Notes: a model not told the origin generated them from the letters alone. A DNA stretch of 64,000 bases from Pelagibius sp040217155 (GCA_040217155.1 JAVJNS010000036.1:62001-126000); one strand, 5' to 3'. Positions 35,682 to 43,549 are shown, numbered from the stretch's first letter. A program made the numbers and translations.

Positions 35682-37058
35682 ATGCTTAAGAACGATCAAT
35701 TGGAAACCTGGGACCGGGAATGCTTTTTCCACCCCTCGACACACCTTGCTCAATTCGCCCGTGGTGAGGCCGCGCAGCGCGTGATCACCGGCGGTGAGGG
35801 GGTCTACATCCGCGACCGCGAGGGCAACAGGCTGCTCGACGCCTTCGCCGGCCTCTACTGCGTGAACGTCGGCTACGGCCGCCAGGAGATCGCCAAGGCG
35901 ATCGCCAAGCAGGCTCAGGAACTGGCTTACTACCACGCTTATGTGGGCCACGGCACCGAGGCCTCGATCACGCTGTCGAAGATGATCATCGAGCGGGCGC
36001 CAAAAGGGATGAGCAAGGTCTACTACGGCCTGTCCGGCTCCGATGCCAACGAGACCAACATCAAGCTGGTCTGGTACTACAACAACATCCTCGGCCGGCC
36101 TGAGAAGAAGAAGATCATCTCGCGCTGGCGCGGCTATCACGGATCGGGCCTGATGACCGGTTCGTTGACCGGGCTGGAGCTGTTCCACAAGAAGTTCGAT
36201 CTGCCCTTCGCTCAGGTGCTGCACACCGAGGCGCCCTACTACTACCGGCGCCAGGACGACGCCATGAGCGAGGAGGAGTTCTCCGCGCACTGTGCCGCCG
36301 AACTCGACAAGCTGATCCAGGCTGAGGGGCCCGATACCGTGGCCGCCTTCATCGGCGAGCCGGCGTTGGGCACCGGCGGCCTGGTGCCGCCGCCGGCCGG
36401 CTACTGGGCGGCGATCCAGGAGGTGCTGGCCAGGTACGATATTCTGCTGATCGCCGATGAGGTGGTGACCGGCTTCGGGCGCCTCGGCTCCATGTTCGGC
36501 GCCGATCACTACGGCATCGCGCCGGACATCATTACCTCGGCCAAGGGGCTGACTTCGGCCTATGCGCCGCTGTCGGCCTCGATCATCGGCGACAAAGTGT
36601 GGAAGGTGCTGGAGCGTGGCACCGACGAGAACGGCGCCATCGGCCACGGCTGGACCTACTCGGCCCATCCCATCGGCGCGGCGGCGGGGGTCGCCAACCT
36701 GAAGCTGGTCGACGACCTCGGCCTGGTGCGGAACGCCGGCGCCACCGGCGCCTACTTCAAGAAAGCCATGACCAAGGCGCTCGGCGAGCACCCGAAGGTC
36801 GGCGAGGTGCGCGGCGACGGGCTGCTCTGTGCCGTCGAACTGGTCGAAGACAAAGCTTCCCGCAGGCTCTTCGAGCCGCTCGGCCAGCACGGTCCCAAGG
36901 TGGCGGCGGCGCTGGTAAAGCGCGGCGTCATTGCCCGCGCCATGCCGCAGGGTGATATCCTGGGATTCGCGCCGCCGCTCTGTCTTAGCGAAGCGGAAGC
37001 GGATATTGTCGTCGAAGCCATGCGCGAGGCGGTGAGCGAGGTCTTCGCCGGAGCTTGA
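35682..37058 (+). CDS. Class III PLP-dependent aminotransferase (Atf/DoeD-like)
   Basis: This protein of about 458 residues has the class III aminotransferase fold. The PLP Lys is K288 (ITSAKGLTSAYAPLSA) and the pyridine-nitrogen Asp is D259 (LLIADEVVTGFGRLG); GLSGSDANETNIKLVWYY binds the cofactor phosphate. Likely amino donors are 4-aminobutyrate, beta-alanine or 2,4-diaminobutyrate; the product aldehyde would feed the upstream dehydrogenase. The second ATG (35682) is used because AGGAG is 7 bases before it, while an ATG at 35676 is too close to the Shine-Dalgarno. Confidence 0.93.
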   Translation: MLKNDQLETWDRECFFHPSTHLAQFARGEAAQRVITGGEGVYIRDREGNRLLDAFAGLYCVNVGYGRQEIAKAIAKQAQELAYYHAYVGHGTEASITLSKMIIERAPKGMSKVYYGLSGSDANETNIKLVWYYNNILGRPEKKKIISRWRGYHGSGLMTGSLTGLELFHKKFDLPFAQVLHTEAPYYYRRQDDAMSEEEFSAHCAAELDKLIQAEGPDTVAAFIGEPALGTGGLVPPPAGYWAAIQEVLARYDILLIADEVVTGFGRLGSMFGADHYGIAPDIITSAKGLTSAYAPLSASIIGDKVWKVLERGTDENGAIGHGWTYSAHPIGAAAGVANLKLVDDLGLVRNAGATGAYFKKAMTKALGEHPKVGEVRGDGLLCAVELVEDKASRRLFEPLGQHGPKVAAALVKRGVIARAMPQGDILGFAPPLCLSEAEADIVVEAMREAVSEVFAGA

Positions 37059-37113
37059 CGGACCTGTCAGCGGTCTCCAGTTTCGCGGGCAGCGGTAACG
37101 ATCTGGAGGACTC

Positions 37114-38445
37114 ATGACTGGCGTCAATTCGGGCGACTCGCTGCTGCCGGTTCTGAAGAACGAGATTCGCGCGGTGCGTACCGCGCTATGGTTTCGGCCG
37201 ACCGCCTATTGCACCCTGGCGATTTTGTTGGCCGTCTTGGTGGCCACGGTCGACGGCTTTTTGCCGAAAGACCTTCTCGACTGGCTGCCGAAGGTCAAGC
37301 AGGCGACGGTGGAGGAACTGCTGAAGCTGCTCGCCGGCGGCATGCTCACCGTTGCGACGGTGACGCTTTCGGTCCTCATGCTCGTGCTGAGTATCGCCGC
37401 GGGCCAGGCCTCGCCGCGGGCGGTGCCGGAGGTCATGGCGGACCCCGTTACCCAGAACGCCCTCGGCACATTTCTGGCGACCTTCGTCTACGCTCTGACG
37501 GCGCTGCTGCTGTTCGGCGTCGGCGCGGTGGCCGGGCCCGGCGTCACCCTCATCTACTTCGGTGCGCTGCTGCTGGCGTTGAACGCCGTGCGCTACCTGG
37601 TGCAGTGGATCCACCACGTGGCGGACAGCCTGAAGGTCAATCGTATCGTGCATCGCATCCACCGCCAGGCAGCGTTGGTCCTGGATGGCTATCTGGAGGC
37701 CGAAGAAGAGGGCGGCCGGCGCGTAGCGGACCCCGCGGGAGCGGGCGACCAGGATGAGGTTACCGAGGTATTTCCGGAGGCCTCCGGCTATGTGCAACTC
37801 ATCGACGCCAGCCAGCTCTCGGAGATTGTGCGGGGCCATGACCTGAGGCTCGAACTTTGCCTGCAGGAAGGCGATTTCGCTCACCCAAGGCGTCCGATGA
37901 TGTTAATTCTCGGCCGAAAGGCAGCTGACGAGGAGGACCTTGCGGCACTGCGCGCCGCCGTGGTGCTGGGCTTCGAGCGCAGCCACAAGGGCGACCCGAG
38001 GTTGGGATTTGAACTCTTGGCTGAGGTGGCCTGCCGCGCCCTCTCGCCGGGCATCAACGACCCTCAAACCGCCTTGGTCTGCATCAACTATCTGGGCAGC
38101 CTGCTGACCCGCGCCGCCCAGACGCCGGCGAAAGACTATCCCGCCGGCGCTTCGTCCGACGGCCGAATTGGTTTCGTGCGGCCGGACTTCGGGGCTTTGT
38201 TGGAGCGCGCGGTGCGCCCGGTGATCCGCGAAGGCGCCGGCTCGGCGGAGGTGATCAACGCGGTTATGGCGGTATTGGCCGACCTCGTCCACCGCGCCGC
38301 GGCCGATCATCTCGATGTCATTATTAAAGAGGCGCAGCGCGCCGAAGACTTTGGGCTCGCGGTCTTGCAACTTGACGTCGACAAGAAGGCGCTGACCGAC
38401 AGGGCGAAGCAGGTGCGAGAAAGCGCGGCGGATCGCCGCGGCTAG
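37114..38445 (+). CDS. DUF2254 membrane protein
   Basis: This 443-residue protein has four N-terminal transmembrane helices (for example YCTLAILLAVLVATVDGFL, MLTVATVTLSVLMLVLSIAA, TLIYFGALLLALNAVRYLVQWIHHVA) and a cytosolic C-terminal domain with GHDLRLELCLQEGDF, EVACRALSPGINDPQTALVCINYLG and a terminal helical region. These are the signature segments of DUF2254, a family of unknown function common in alphaproteobacteria. It sits directly upstream of an EcfG-type promoter and a set of stress-related genes but appears to be transcribed separately. Confidence 0.9.
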   Translation: MTGVNSGDSLLPVLKNEIRAVRTALWFRPTAYCTLAILLAVLVATVDGFLPKDLLDWLPKVKQATVEELLKLLAGGMLTVATVTLSVLMLVLSIAAGQASPRAVPEVMADPVTQNALGTFLATFVYALTALLLFGVGAVAGPGVTLIYFGALLLALNAVRYLVQWIHHVADSLKVNRIVHRIHRQAALVLDGYLEAEEEGGRRVADPAGAGDQDEVTEVFPEASGYVQLIDASQLSEIVRGHDLRLELCLQEGDFAHPRRPMMLILGRKAADEEDLAALRAAVVLGFERSHKGDPRLGFELLAEVACRALSPGINDPQTALVCINYLGSLLTRAAQTPAKDYPAGASSDGRIGFVRPDFGALLERAVRPVIREGAGSAEVINAVMAVLADLVHRAAADHLDVIIKEAQRAEDFGLAVLQLDVDKKALTDRAKQVRESAADRRG

Positions 38446-38536
38446 GAATCTCCACCGTTTCAATGACACGAGTGCCGCTCTGGTCCATTTGGCGGGCCGG
38501 AAGCTGTGTCTCATCTATGACCTCGGGCTGTACCAG

Positions 38537-38562
38537 GGAACGAATCTCCCGCTCTGCACGTT
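38537..38562 (+). promoter_or_regulatory. EcfG-type general stress promoter for 38599-40220
   Basis: GGAAC at 38537-38541 and CGTT at 38559-38562 are separated by 17 bases, the established consensus for EcfG sigma factors. The start codon of the downstream gene is 37 bases away, a suitable leader length. It would place the three genes that follow in the general stress regulon governed by the ecfG/nepR pair 4 kb downstream. Confidence 0.85.
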
Positions 38563-38598
38563 GAACAGGTAACTGTGAGTCAGCGAAAGGGCAGTGCC

Positions 38599-39072
38599 AT
38601 GAATGACGAGTTGTCTAAGAAGCCCAACGAGCCCTCGATCACCGAGGATCTGGGAAAGGCCATCAAACGCGAGGGCCGGCAAATCGCCGGAGAGGCGAAG
38701 ACCACCGCCCGTAAGATGGCCACCAGCCAGCGAGACGCCTTGGCGGACTATATCGCCGCCCTGGCCGCGGCGGCTGTACGAGGTGCCGAGGATCTCGAAG
38801 CCTCCGGTTATGGGCGAAGCGCCGCCACGGTAGCGCGGGCTGCCGATGACGTCGACGGGTTCGTCAACCGGCTGCAGGCGCGCGAGCCTGGCGATATCTG
38901 GGACGATGTCGAAGGATTTGCCCGTGACCATCCAGCGCTGCTGTTCGGGGCGAGCTTCGCCCTGGCTTTCGGCGTCACCCGCTTTCTGAAGAGCTCAGCC
39001 AGCCATGACGGCCCGCGATACAGCGAAGTTACGGCTGTGCATGGGAACAAGGTTTCTTCAGGCGGTGCATAA
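38599..39072 (+). CDS. YqjD/ElaB-like membrane-tail protein
   Basis: This protein of about 157 residues has an amphipathic helical body (EDLGKAIKREGRQIAGEAKTT, MATSQRDALADYIAALAAAA) and a C-terminal hydrophobic hairpin or helix (DHPALLFGASFALAFGVTRFL), resembling the YqjD/ElaB (DUF883) type that attaches to the inner membrane by its tail. It is first in an apparent three-gene operon with a YqjE/holin-like gene (2-base gap) and a DUF3618 gene. Expression is likely EcfG-dependent. The ATG at 38599 follows AAAGGG. Confidence 0.75.
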   Translation: MNDELSKKPNEPSITEDLGKAIKREGRQIAGEAKTTARKMATSQRDALADYIAALAAAAVRGAEDLEASGYGRSAATVARAADDVDGFVNRLQAREPGDIWDDVEGFARDHPALLFGASFALAFGVTRFLKSSASHDGPRYSEVTAVHGNKVSSGGA

Positions 39073-39074
39073 AG

Positions 39075-39446
39075 ATGCCGGAAACCTCCCTGGGGCAGAT
39101 GGTCGGTGAGTTGATCGCCGACCTCGGTCAACTGATCCGGCAGGAACTGCGCCTGGCTCAGTTCGAAGCTTCCGAGAAGTTGCGGCAGGCGGAAAACGGC
39201 ATCTATGCCGTGCTCACCGGCGTGCTGGTCGCATTTTGCGCGTTGTTGATCCTTCTGGAGGCTGTGGTCGTGGCTTTGAGCAACGTGATGCCGCCTTGGG
39301 CCGCGGCAATGAGCGTTGGCCTGTTTCTCGCCTTGATCGCCTTTCTGTTGATCCGGCACGGCCGGAAAAATCTGAAAGCGCGCAACCTTATCCCTGAACG
39401 CACCCTGCGTTCCGTCAACAGCGGCAAGGCGTCCGCTGAGGAATGA
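39075..39446 (+). CDS. YqjE/phage-holin-family (Holin-X) membrane protein
   Basis: This 123-residue protein starts with an amphipathic helix (LGQMVGELIADLGQLIRQELRLAQFE) followed by two transmembrane helices (IYAVLTGVLVAFCALLILLEAVVV and AAAMSVGLFLALIAFLLI). This is the Holin-X/YqjE pattern (formerly DUF1469); despite the name these are chromosomal membrane proteins usually next to yqjD-like genes, as here. Probable role: envelope stress or membrane-ribosome association, inferred from the neighbours only. Confidence 0.88.
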   Translation: MPETSLGQMVGELIADLGQLIRQELRLAQFEASEKLRQAENGIYAVLTGVLVAFCALLILLEAVVVALSNVMPPWAAAMSVGLFLALIAFLLIRHGRKNLKARNLIPERTLRSVNSGKASAEE

Positions 39447-39476
39447 CATCAAAGAAACACCGAATGGAGAATGAGA

Positions 39477-40220
39477 ATGGCGAACAATTCAGATGAAGCC
39501 GACAAGATCGAAGCCGACATCCGGGATACGCGGCGCAGCATTGACGAGAAGGTCGAACAGCTGCAAGGACGCCTGTCGCCCGGCGACATCGTCGAGGGCG
39601 TCGTCGACTTTGCGAGAACCAACGGTGGGGCGATCGCGGACCGTGTCGGCCGCGGTGTGCGGGACAATCCGGTGCCGGCGGCAATGATCGGTGCCGGGGT
39701 GCTCTGGCTGGCTTTCTCCAGCGTCAGTCGCCGGCGGGTCGAATCAGGAACCTTTGAAAGCGCCACCGATCAGGTGCAGCGCAAGGCTTCGGCTCTGCGC
39801 GAGAGTGTCGGTGAGCGCGCCTCGGCAGTGGCGGAGCGGGCCGGCGAAGCGGGTCGCGACGCTGCGGGGCAGGCGAAGCGCGCCGGCCAGGCGAGTGAAC
39901 GCTCTATCAAGGATCATCCGTTGCTGGTCGGCGCCGCGGGCATTGCTTTGGGGGCCGCGGTTGCCGCGGCGCTGCCGCGCTGGCAACGCGAGGACGATGT
40001 CTATGGCGCGCAGAGCGACAAGATGAAGCAGGCTGCCAAGGAAGCCGCTTTGGAGGAGGGCCGCAAGGTTCAGCACGCTGCCAGGGACGCGGTGGAGAAA
40101 GCCAAGCAAGCGGCGGCGCGCGCGACGCCTGGAGGAGACGGCCACAAGCGTGATGACGATAGCACGGCCAAGGCGGCAGGCGGGTCGAAGCAGGCCACTA
40201 CGCCCGGCACCACCGGATAA
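39477..40220 (+). CDS. DUF3618 protein
   Basis: This protein of about 247 residues begins with the DUF3618 signature (IEADIRDTRRSIDEKVEQLQGRLSPGDI), then a short hydrophobic segment (NPVPAAMIGAGVLWLAF), a long Ala/Glu/Arg helical stretch and a second hydrophobic segment (DHPLLVGAAGIALGAAVAAAL), and ends in a charged, low-complexity tail. The ATG at 39477 is preferred to 39471, which abuts the Shine-Dalgarno GGAG. It is third in the putative EcfG-controlled operon. Confidence 0.88.
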   Translation: MANNSDEADKIEADIRDTRRSIDEKVEQLQGRLSPGDIVEGVVDFARTNGGAIADRVGRGVRDNPVPAAMIGAGVLWLAFSSVSRRRVESGTFESATDQVQRKASALRESVGERASAVAERAGEAGRDAAGQAKRAGQASERSIKDHPLLVGAAGIALGAAVAAALPRWQREDDVYGAQSDKMKQAAKEAALEEGRKVQHAARDAVEKAKQAAARATPGGDGHKRDDDSTAKAAGGSKQATTPGTTG

Positions 40221-40306
40221 TGCCGGCGATTGCTGACGTTTTTAGCGGGAAGGGCGGCTCCCCGTGCCGCCCTTCCTTGGTTCCTCACCCTGTCAGGAGG
40301 CGTCCT

Positions 40307-40381
40307 TTGCATAACATCTTCTATCTGATCGGCGTCGTTGTCGTGGTTCTCGCCTTGCTCTCTTTTCTTGGCATCGCCTGA
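40307..40381 (+). CDS. 24-residue hydrophobic peptide
   Basis: A TTG start at 40307 lies 6 bases after a perfect AGGAGG and opens a 24-codon frame ending TGA at 40379. The product is almost entirely one transmembrane helix (IFYLIGVVVVVLALLSFLG). Very similar tiny membrane proteins of about 24 residues, typically beginning NIIYIVGLIVIVLAILSF, are known in alphaproteobacteria, without known function. It is followed by strong hairpins at 40388-40457, which would terminate a short message. Confidence 0.75.
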   Translation: MHNIFYLIGVVVVVLALLSFLGIA

Positions 40382-40387
40382 ACTCTT

Positions 40388-40409
40388 CGAAGTTTCAATC
40401 GAAACTTCG
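40388..40409 (+). terminator. Hairpin 1 after the small peptide
   Basis: CGAAGTTTC and GAAACTTCG form a perfect 9-bp stem with a 4-base loop, 7 bases after the stop of the 24-residue gene. No U-run follows. Confidence 0.55.
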
Positions 40410-40415
40410 CGATGA

Positions 40416-40457
40416 AGCGCTCAATCGCTCACACTGTAAGTGGAGCGGTTGAGCGCT
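40416..40457. terminator. Hairpin 2, long imperfect stem
   Basis: AGCGCTCAATCGCTCAC (40416-40432) pairs imperfectly with GTGGAGCGGTTGAGCGCT (40440-40457) around a 7-base loop. GAAGCGCT and its complement recur nearby at 40414, about 40469-40484 and 40504, so the whole 40388-40511 stretch can fold in several ways. It lies between convergent genes and could terminate both. Confidence 0.55.
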
Positions 40458-40511
40458 AGCGTGCTTCGAGCGCTTCACCAGCGGGATGGTTCAATCTGCC
40501 AGTGAAGCGCT

Positions 40512-41609
40512 CTATGTGGACGAGGATGGGGAGGACGACGTGGTCTCCGTCTTTGGCGGTACTGAACTCAAGAACTCGCCGATGACGTGAAGACGCCCAG
40601 TGTGATCGCAAAGAATCTTGAACACCACGAGCAGCGGAACTGCCAGGAGAAGACCGGCGATACCCCAAAGCCAGCCCCAGAAAAGCAGGGATACAAACAC
40701 TACCACCGGGTTGATCGTGAAGCGTCGGCCCACGAGCGCAGGTGTGATCAGATTGCCCTCCAGTACTGTAATCGCCAGGAACGCCAGTGTCGGATAGACC
40801 GCGTCCACGGGAGCTGGAAAGGCCAAGAGAGAGGCCAGCAGGATAGCGCCAGTTGTCAAGATGGCGCCGGCATAGGGAATGAAATTGAACGACGCCGCCA
40901 GGACGCCCCAAAGCAGTGCATCGGGTAGCGAAAAGGCGGCCATGATCCCCGCCGTCACGGCGCCGAGTCCCAGATTGATGGCGGTAATGGTGAGCAGATA
41001 GCGCGAGACCTCTACCTGCAGGTCCCGGCCGATCTGGACCATGCGCTTCTTATCGCTGAACCTGGAGAGGGTATGGACTGTCTTGAGCAGGAACAGGTCG
41101 CCGTTGGCCAGCAGGAAGAACAGCAGGACGGCGGCGATCACAATCATCGTCAGCAGCTGGCCCGTGTTGGAGAGAAAGACCTGCGTCAGGTCCGGACCCT
41201 GCATGACGATGTTGCCTCCTTCCTTACCGGGCGAAAGACTGGCGATGTCCTCGGTAAAGTCCTTCACGTTCTCCAGTGCGCCAACGATCTCGCTGAAGGT
41301 ATAGCGAAGGCGGATGATGGCTTCCGGCAGGCGGGCGAACCAAGCCGCTGCCGGCGCCGAGATCTGCGCTATCACGAAGGCGACCAGGGTTGTGGCCGAT
41401 ATCACCACGCCCCCCGAAGCCAAGGCCCTCGGCATCCCCGCCTTGCGCAGGATTCTTACGATCGGAGCCAGCACAAGCGCCAGAACGCAGGCCAGTGTTA
41501 TGGGAATGAAAAGCGCGCGGGCGAAGTAGAGCACGGCGAAAACGCCGATGGTCGCGATAATGCTCGCAGCAACGGTGAGGCCGCGATTTTCCCCGTGAAG
41601 CATGGCCAT
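40512..41609 (-). CDS. AI-2E family transporter
   Basis: This protein of about 365 residues has around eight transmembrane helices in the AI-2E/TqsA pattern: helices near the N-terminus (IIATIGVFAVLYFARALFIPITLACVLALVLAPIV), a long periplasmic/cytoplasmic region (LPEAIIRLRYTFSEIVGALENV) and C-terminal blocks NFIPYAGAILTTGAILLASLLA and VLEGNLITPALVGRRFTINPVVVFVSLLFWGWLWGIAGLLLAVPLLVVFK. Members export autoinducer-2 or act as Na+/H+ antiporters; the substrate here is unknown. I start at ATG 41609; upstream in-frame codons to 41738 encode a poorly conserved Arg/Pro-rich stretch. Confidence 0.88.
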   Translation of the reverse strand: MAMLHGENRGLTVAASIIATIGVFAVLYFARALFIPITLACVLALVLAPIVRILRKAGMPRALASGGVVISATTLVAFVIAQISAPAAAWFARLPEAIIRLRYTFSEIVGALENVKDFTEDIASLSPGKEGGNIVMQGPDLTQVFLSNTGQLLTMIVIAAVLLFFLLANGDLFLLKTVHTLSRFSDKKRMVQIGRDLQVEVSRYLLTITAINLGLGAVTAGIMAAFSLPDALLWGVLAASFNFIPYAGAILTTGAILLASLLAFPAPVDAVYPTLAFLAITVLEGNLITPALVGRRFTINPVVVFVSLLFWGWLWGIAGLLLAVPLLVVFKILCDHTGRLHVIGEFLSSVPPKTETTSSSPSSST

Positions 41610-41812
41610 ATTCAGCGACCGGAATGGCGCCGCGGCAAACGCCCTTCGGCCCGGCGCCGATGTGTCTGGCAGCTCAACCCTGTCGTGGAAGAACGGCCGC
41701 GCCGGTTTGTGATCCCAGGCGGGGTGCGCGTCCCGCACCGGCCGGAATACCGAAGATCGCCAAGTGGGTGGAACATGCGCGGTCGATCTCCAATTGGCTT
41801 CCTTGCCCTGCT

Positions 41813-41983
41813 TTAGTTTTCGTCGGCGCCGTCCTGGATGGACTCGCCGGCGGATTCGATGTCTTCGCCGGCACCTTCAACCGTGTTGCAGGCGGACAGC
41901 GCCACGGCGGAAAGGCCGATTACGAAAACTGCGGCAAGGAGCCGGCTGTAGTGCGTCGAGGGACTGACAATTGCTTTGGTCAA
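41813..41983 (-). CDS. Entericidin A/B-like small lipoprotein
   Basis: A TTG start at 41983, preceded by AAGGAGAG with about 6 bases spacing, opens a 56-codon frame. The product has a lipoprotein signal (LAAVFVIGLSAVALSAC, lipobox LSAC) and a short mature part CNTVEGAGEDIESAGESIQD, which is the entericidin A/B signature. Entericidins are stress-related membrane lipoproteins, EcnB being a bacteriolytic toxin in E. coli. The frame is easily missed because of the TTG. I found no EcfG-type promoter immediately upstream. Confidence 0.85.
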   Translation of the reverse strand: MTKAIVSPSTHYSRLLAAVFVIGLSAVALSACNTVEGAGEDIESAGESIQDGADEN

Positions 41984-42053
41984 TTTTGCTCTCCTTTGTC
42001 TGACTGTGAATCGCTAGCGTCGGCCTTGCGCAGCGTGTGCCGGCACCCGACAA

Positions 42054-42230
42054 CTACATACGCCCGCCGCGTCCGCGCACCAGGTGCAGGATCAAAGAGA
42101 CGACCAGCAGAACCAGGAAAACGAAGAAGAGAATCTGCGCGATCCCGGCTGACGCTGAGGCAATGCCGCCGAAACCGAACAGGCCGGCGACAATCGCAAC
42201 GATAAAGAACACCAGGGCCCAATAGAGCAT
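42054..42230 (-). CDS. DUF1328 small membrane protein
   Basis: This 58-residue protein starts with the family signature MLYWALVFFIVAIVAGLFGFGG and continues ASAGIAQILFFVFLVLLVVSLI, forming two transmembrane helices, ending in a basic tail. The ATG at 42230 (GAGG upstream) is the conserved family start rather than the ATG at 42266. DUF1328 proteins are commonly induced in the general stress response; an EcfG-type promoter lies upstream at 42333-42358. Confidence 0.92.
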   Translation of the reverse strand: MLYWALVFFIVAIVAGLFGFGGIASASAGIAQILFFVFLVLLVVSLILHLVRGRGGRM

Positions 42231-42332
42231 TTCAAACACCTCGTTGGTTGTGGCGTCCGCCAGCATCTCGGCGGCTCGAAGAAGCCGCCGCCGTTGCCGA
42301 CGGCACTCTCAGCTATGCTTTTCTTATTTGAC

Positions 42333-42358
42333 AACGCGGGACGATGCCGTTCGGTTCC
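42333..42358 (-). promoter_or_regulatory. EcfG-type promoter for the DUF1328 gene
   Basis: Read on the minus strand, GGAAC (42358-42354), 17 bases, then CGTT (42336-42333). It lies about 100 bases before the DUF1328 start codon and just downstream of the ecfG stop, so the DUF1328 gene has its own stress promoter rather than relying on readthrough. Confidence 0.85.
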
Positions 42359-42380
42359 AATCGCACCCGGCAGGTTTTGA

Positions 42381-42950
42381 TCAAGGCGCGGCGGCGGCTT
42401 CAGGGTCGATGGTGGAGCCTCGGTGGCTTCGGCCCACGTCTTCATGCTGCGTGCCGGTCCGCAACATCTCCGCGAGACGTCCGCGGCCGCGGTTAACCCG
42501 GCTTTTCACGGTCCCCACGGCGCAGCCGCAGATGCGCGCCGCTTCCTCGTAGGAGGTGCCGGATGCGCCGACAAGCGCCAGCGCCTCGCGCTGTTCGTTG
42601 GGTAATTTTGCGAAAGCGATTTTGAAATCCCGCAGTTCCAGGACGCTGATGTGATCGGGTGCGGTGGTCAGCCGCTCGGCGTGATGACCGTCGACATCCT
42701 CGACCTCGCGCTTGCGCTTGCGGAGTTCGGAGTAATAGAGATTGCGCAGGATGGTAAAAAGCCAGGCGCGCAGGTTCGTGCCGTTCTCGAACTTGTCGAG
42801 ATTGTCGAGGGCGCGAACCAGGGCACCCTGCACGAGATCGTCCGCGTGGGCGCGGTTGCTTATCAGAGTTGCCGCGAAGGCCCGTAAACTCGGCAGGGCT
42901 TCGACAATGTCGTCGTGTAGTTCGGTCGTCTTCCTATTGCGGTCCGTCAA
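42381..42950 (-). CDS. ecfG: EcfG-family general stress sigma factor
   Basis: This 189-residue ECF sigma factor has region 2 (LHDDIVEALPSLRAFAATLI, HADDLVQGALVRALDNLDKFENGTNLRAWLFTILRNLYYSELRKRKREVED) and region 4 (LPNEQREALALVGASGTSYEEAARICGCAVGTVKSRVNRGRGRLAEML). These segments are characteristic of EcfG, the sigma factor of the alphaproteobacterial general stress response, released when PhyR captures NepR. It overlaps nepR by 4 bases. No phyR or sensor kinase gene is in the window. Confidence 0.93.
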   Translation of the reverse strand: MTDRNRKTTELHDDIVEALPSLRAFAATLISNRAHADDLVQGALVRALDNLDKFENGTNLRAWLFTILRNLYYSELRKRKREVEDVDGHHAERLTTAPDHISVLELRDFKIAFAKLPNEQREALALVGASGTSYEEAARICGCAVGTVKSRVNRGRGRLAEMLRTGTQHEDVGRSHRGSTIDPEAAAAP

Positions 42951-43141
42951 GGATCGTTCTCCTTGGTTTCGGTCGGCTTAAGGAGAGACAGCAGTCGGCC
43001 CGGGATCGGCTCTCGAAGCACATCGCCATAGGCTCGGCGCAGAAGTTTGCCGACCCGATCGTCCGCTTTGGTCGCAATGACCTTGCTCCGATGCCGCCGC
43101 ACCAGCAAAGCGCACGGCATCGTCGTTCTCTCACCACTCAT
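42947..43141 (-). CDS. nepR: NepR anti-sigma factor
   Basis: This 64-residue protein contains the NepR helix-loop-helix core VGKLLRRAYGDVLREPIPGRL followed by LSLLK, which clamps EcfG in unstressed cells and is sequestered by phosphorylated PhyR. The N-terminus is short and basic. The stop overlaps the ecfG start (ATGA), typical of the nepR-ecfG pair. An EcfG-type promoter 122 bases upstream of the ATG indicates autoregulation. Confidence 0.92.
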   Translation of the reverse strand: MSGERTTMPCALLVRRHRSKVIATKADDRVGKLLRRAYGDVLREPIPGRLLSLLKPTETKENDP

Positions 43142-43262
43142 GACGTGTGAATCTCGGCGCTATTCCGTCGGCACTTGCTCGATCCCTCTACGATTCGCCC
43201 CCGATTGCGGGTTAGAGGGATGTGGTCTAGGAGCTGCGCGACTGCAGAAGGCATGGTTGATT

Positions 43263-43288
43263 AACGCTTGGCCACCACTTAGGGTTCC
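43263..43288 (-). promoter_or_regulatory. EcfG-type autoregulatory promoter of nepR-ecfG
   Basis: On the minus strand GGAAC (43288-43284) and CGTT (43266-43263) are separated by 17 bases. It is the expected autoregulated promoter of the nepR-ecfG operon. Confidence 0.88.
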
Positions 43289-43549
43289 ATGGCGTCCGAT
43301 GCAACCCCCGGTCATATAGATGCCCCGGCAGCGACCGATTCCGGTATCAGGCTTCGCTCTCGCGAGGCCTCACGAGACAAGAACGTTTTCACAGCGTGAA
43401 ACGCGCTGGGGGTTGCGACTGCCGTTGCAGTTCGGCGCCGTGCCCGCCACATTGGACTCCCTGTGCACTCCTGTGCGACGGGTCTCTGAGTCGATTCAGA
43501 CAGCTTGCGCGCAGGAACGGAACGATCAACGAACGAGGATTAGATATCT
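43289..43549. other. Intergenic region between nepR promoter and ferritin gene
   Basis: No gene is supported. GGAAC at about 43513-43517, 33 bases before the ferritin start, lacks a CGTT at 16-17 bases, so I do not call an EcfG promoter there. A short GAGGA ribosome site precedes the ferritin ATG. Confidence 0.5.

Noticed and set aside
34044..37127. A 1027-codon minus-strand open frame
   Set aside because: It is the antisense shadow of the aldehyde dehydrogenase and aminotransferase genes, which have clear catalytic motifs and ribosome sites; the antisense translation is low-complexity Arg/His/Gly-rich.
39075..39446. Holin-family gene as a sign of a prophage
   Set aside because: The Holin-X/YqjE family is chromosomal and its neighbours here are YqjD-like and DUF3618 genes; no phage structural genes are nearby.
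43509..43549. GGAAC before the ferritin gene as an EcfG promoter
   Set aside because: No CGTT occurs at 16-17 bases spacing; the GGAACGGAAC repeat alone is not enough.
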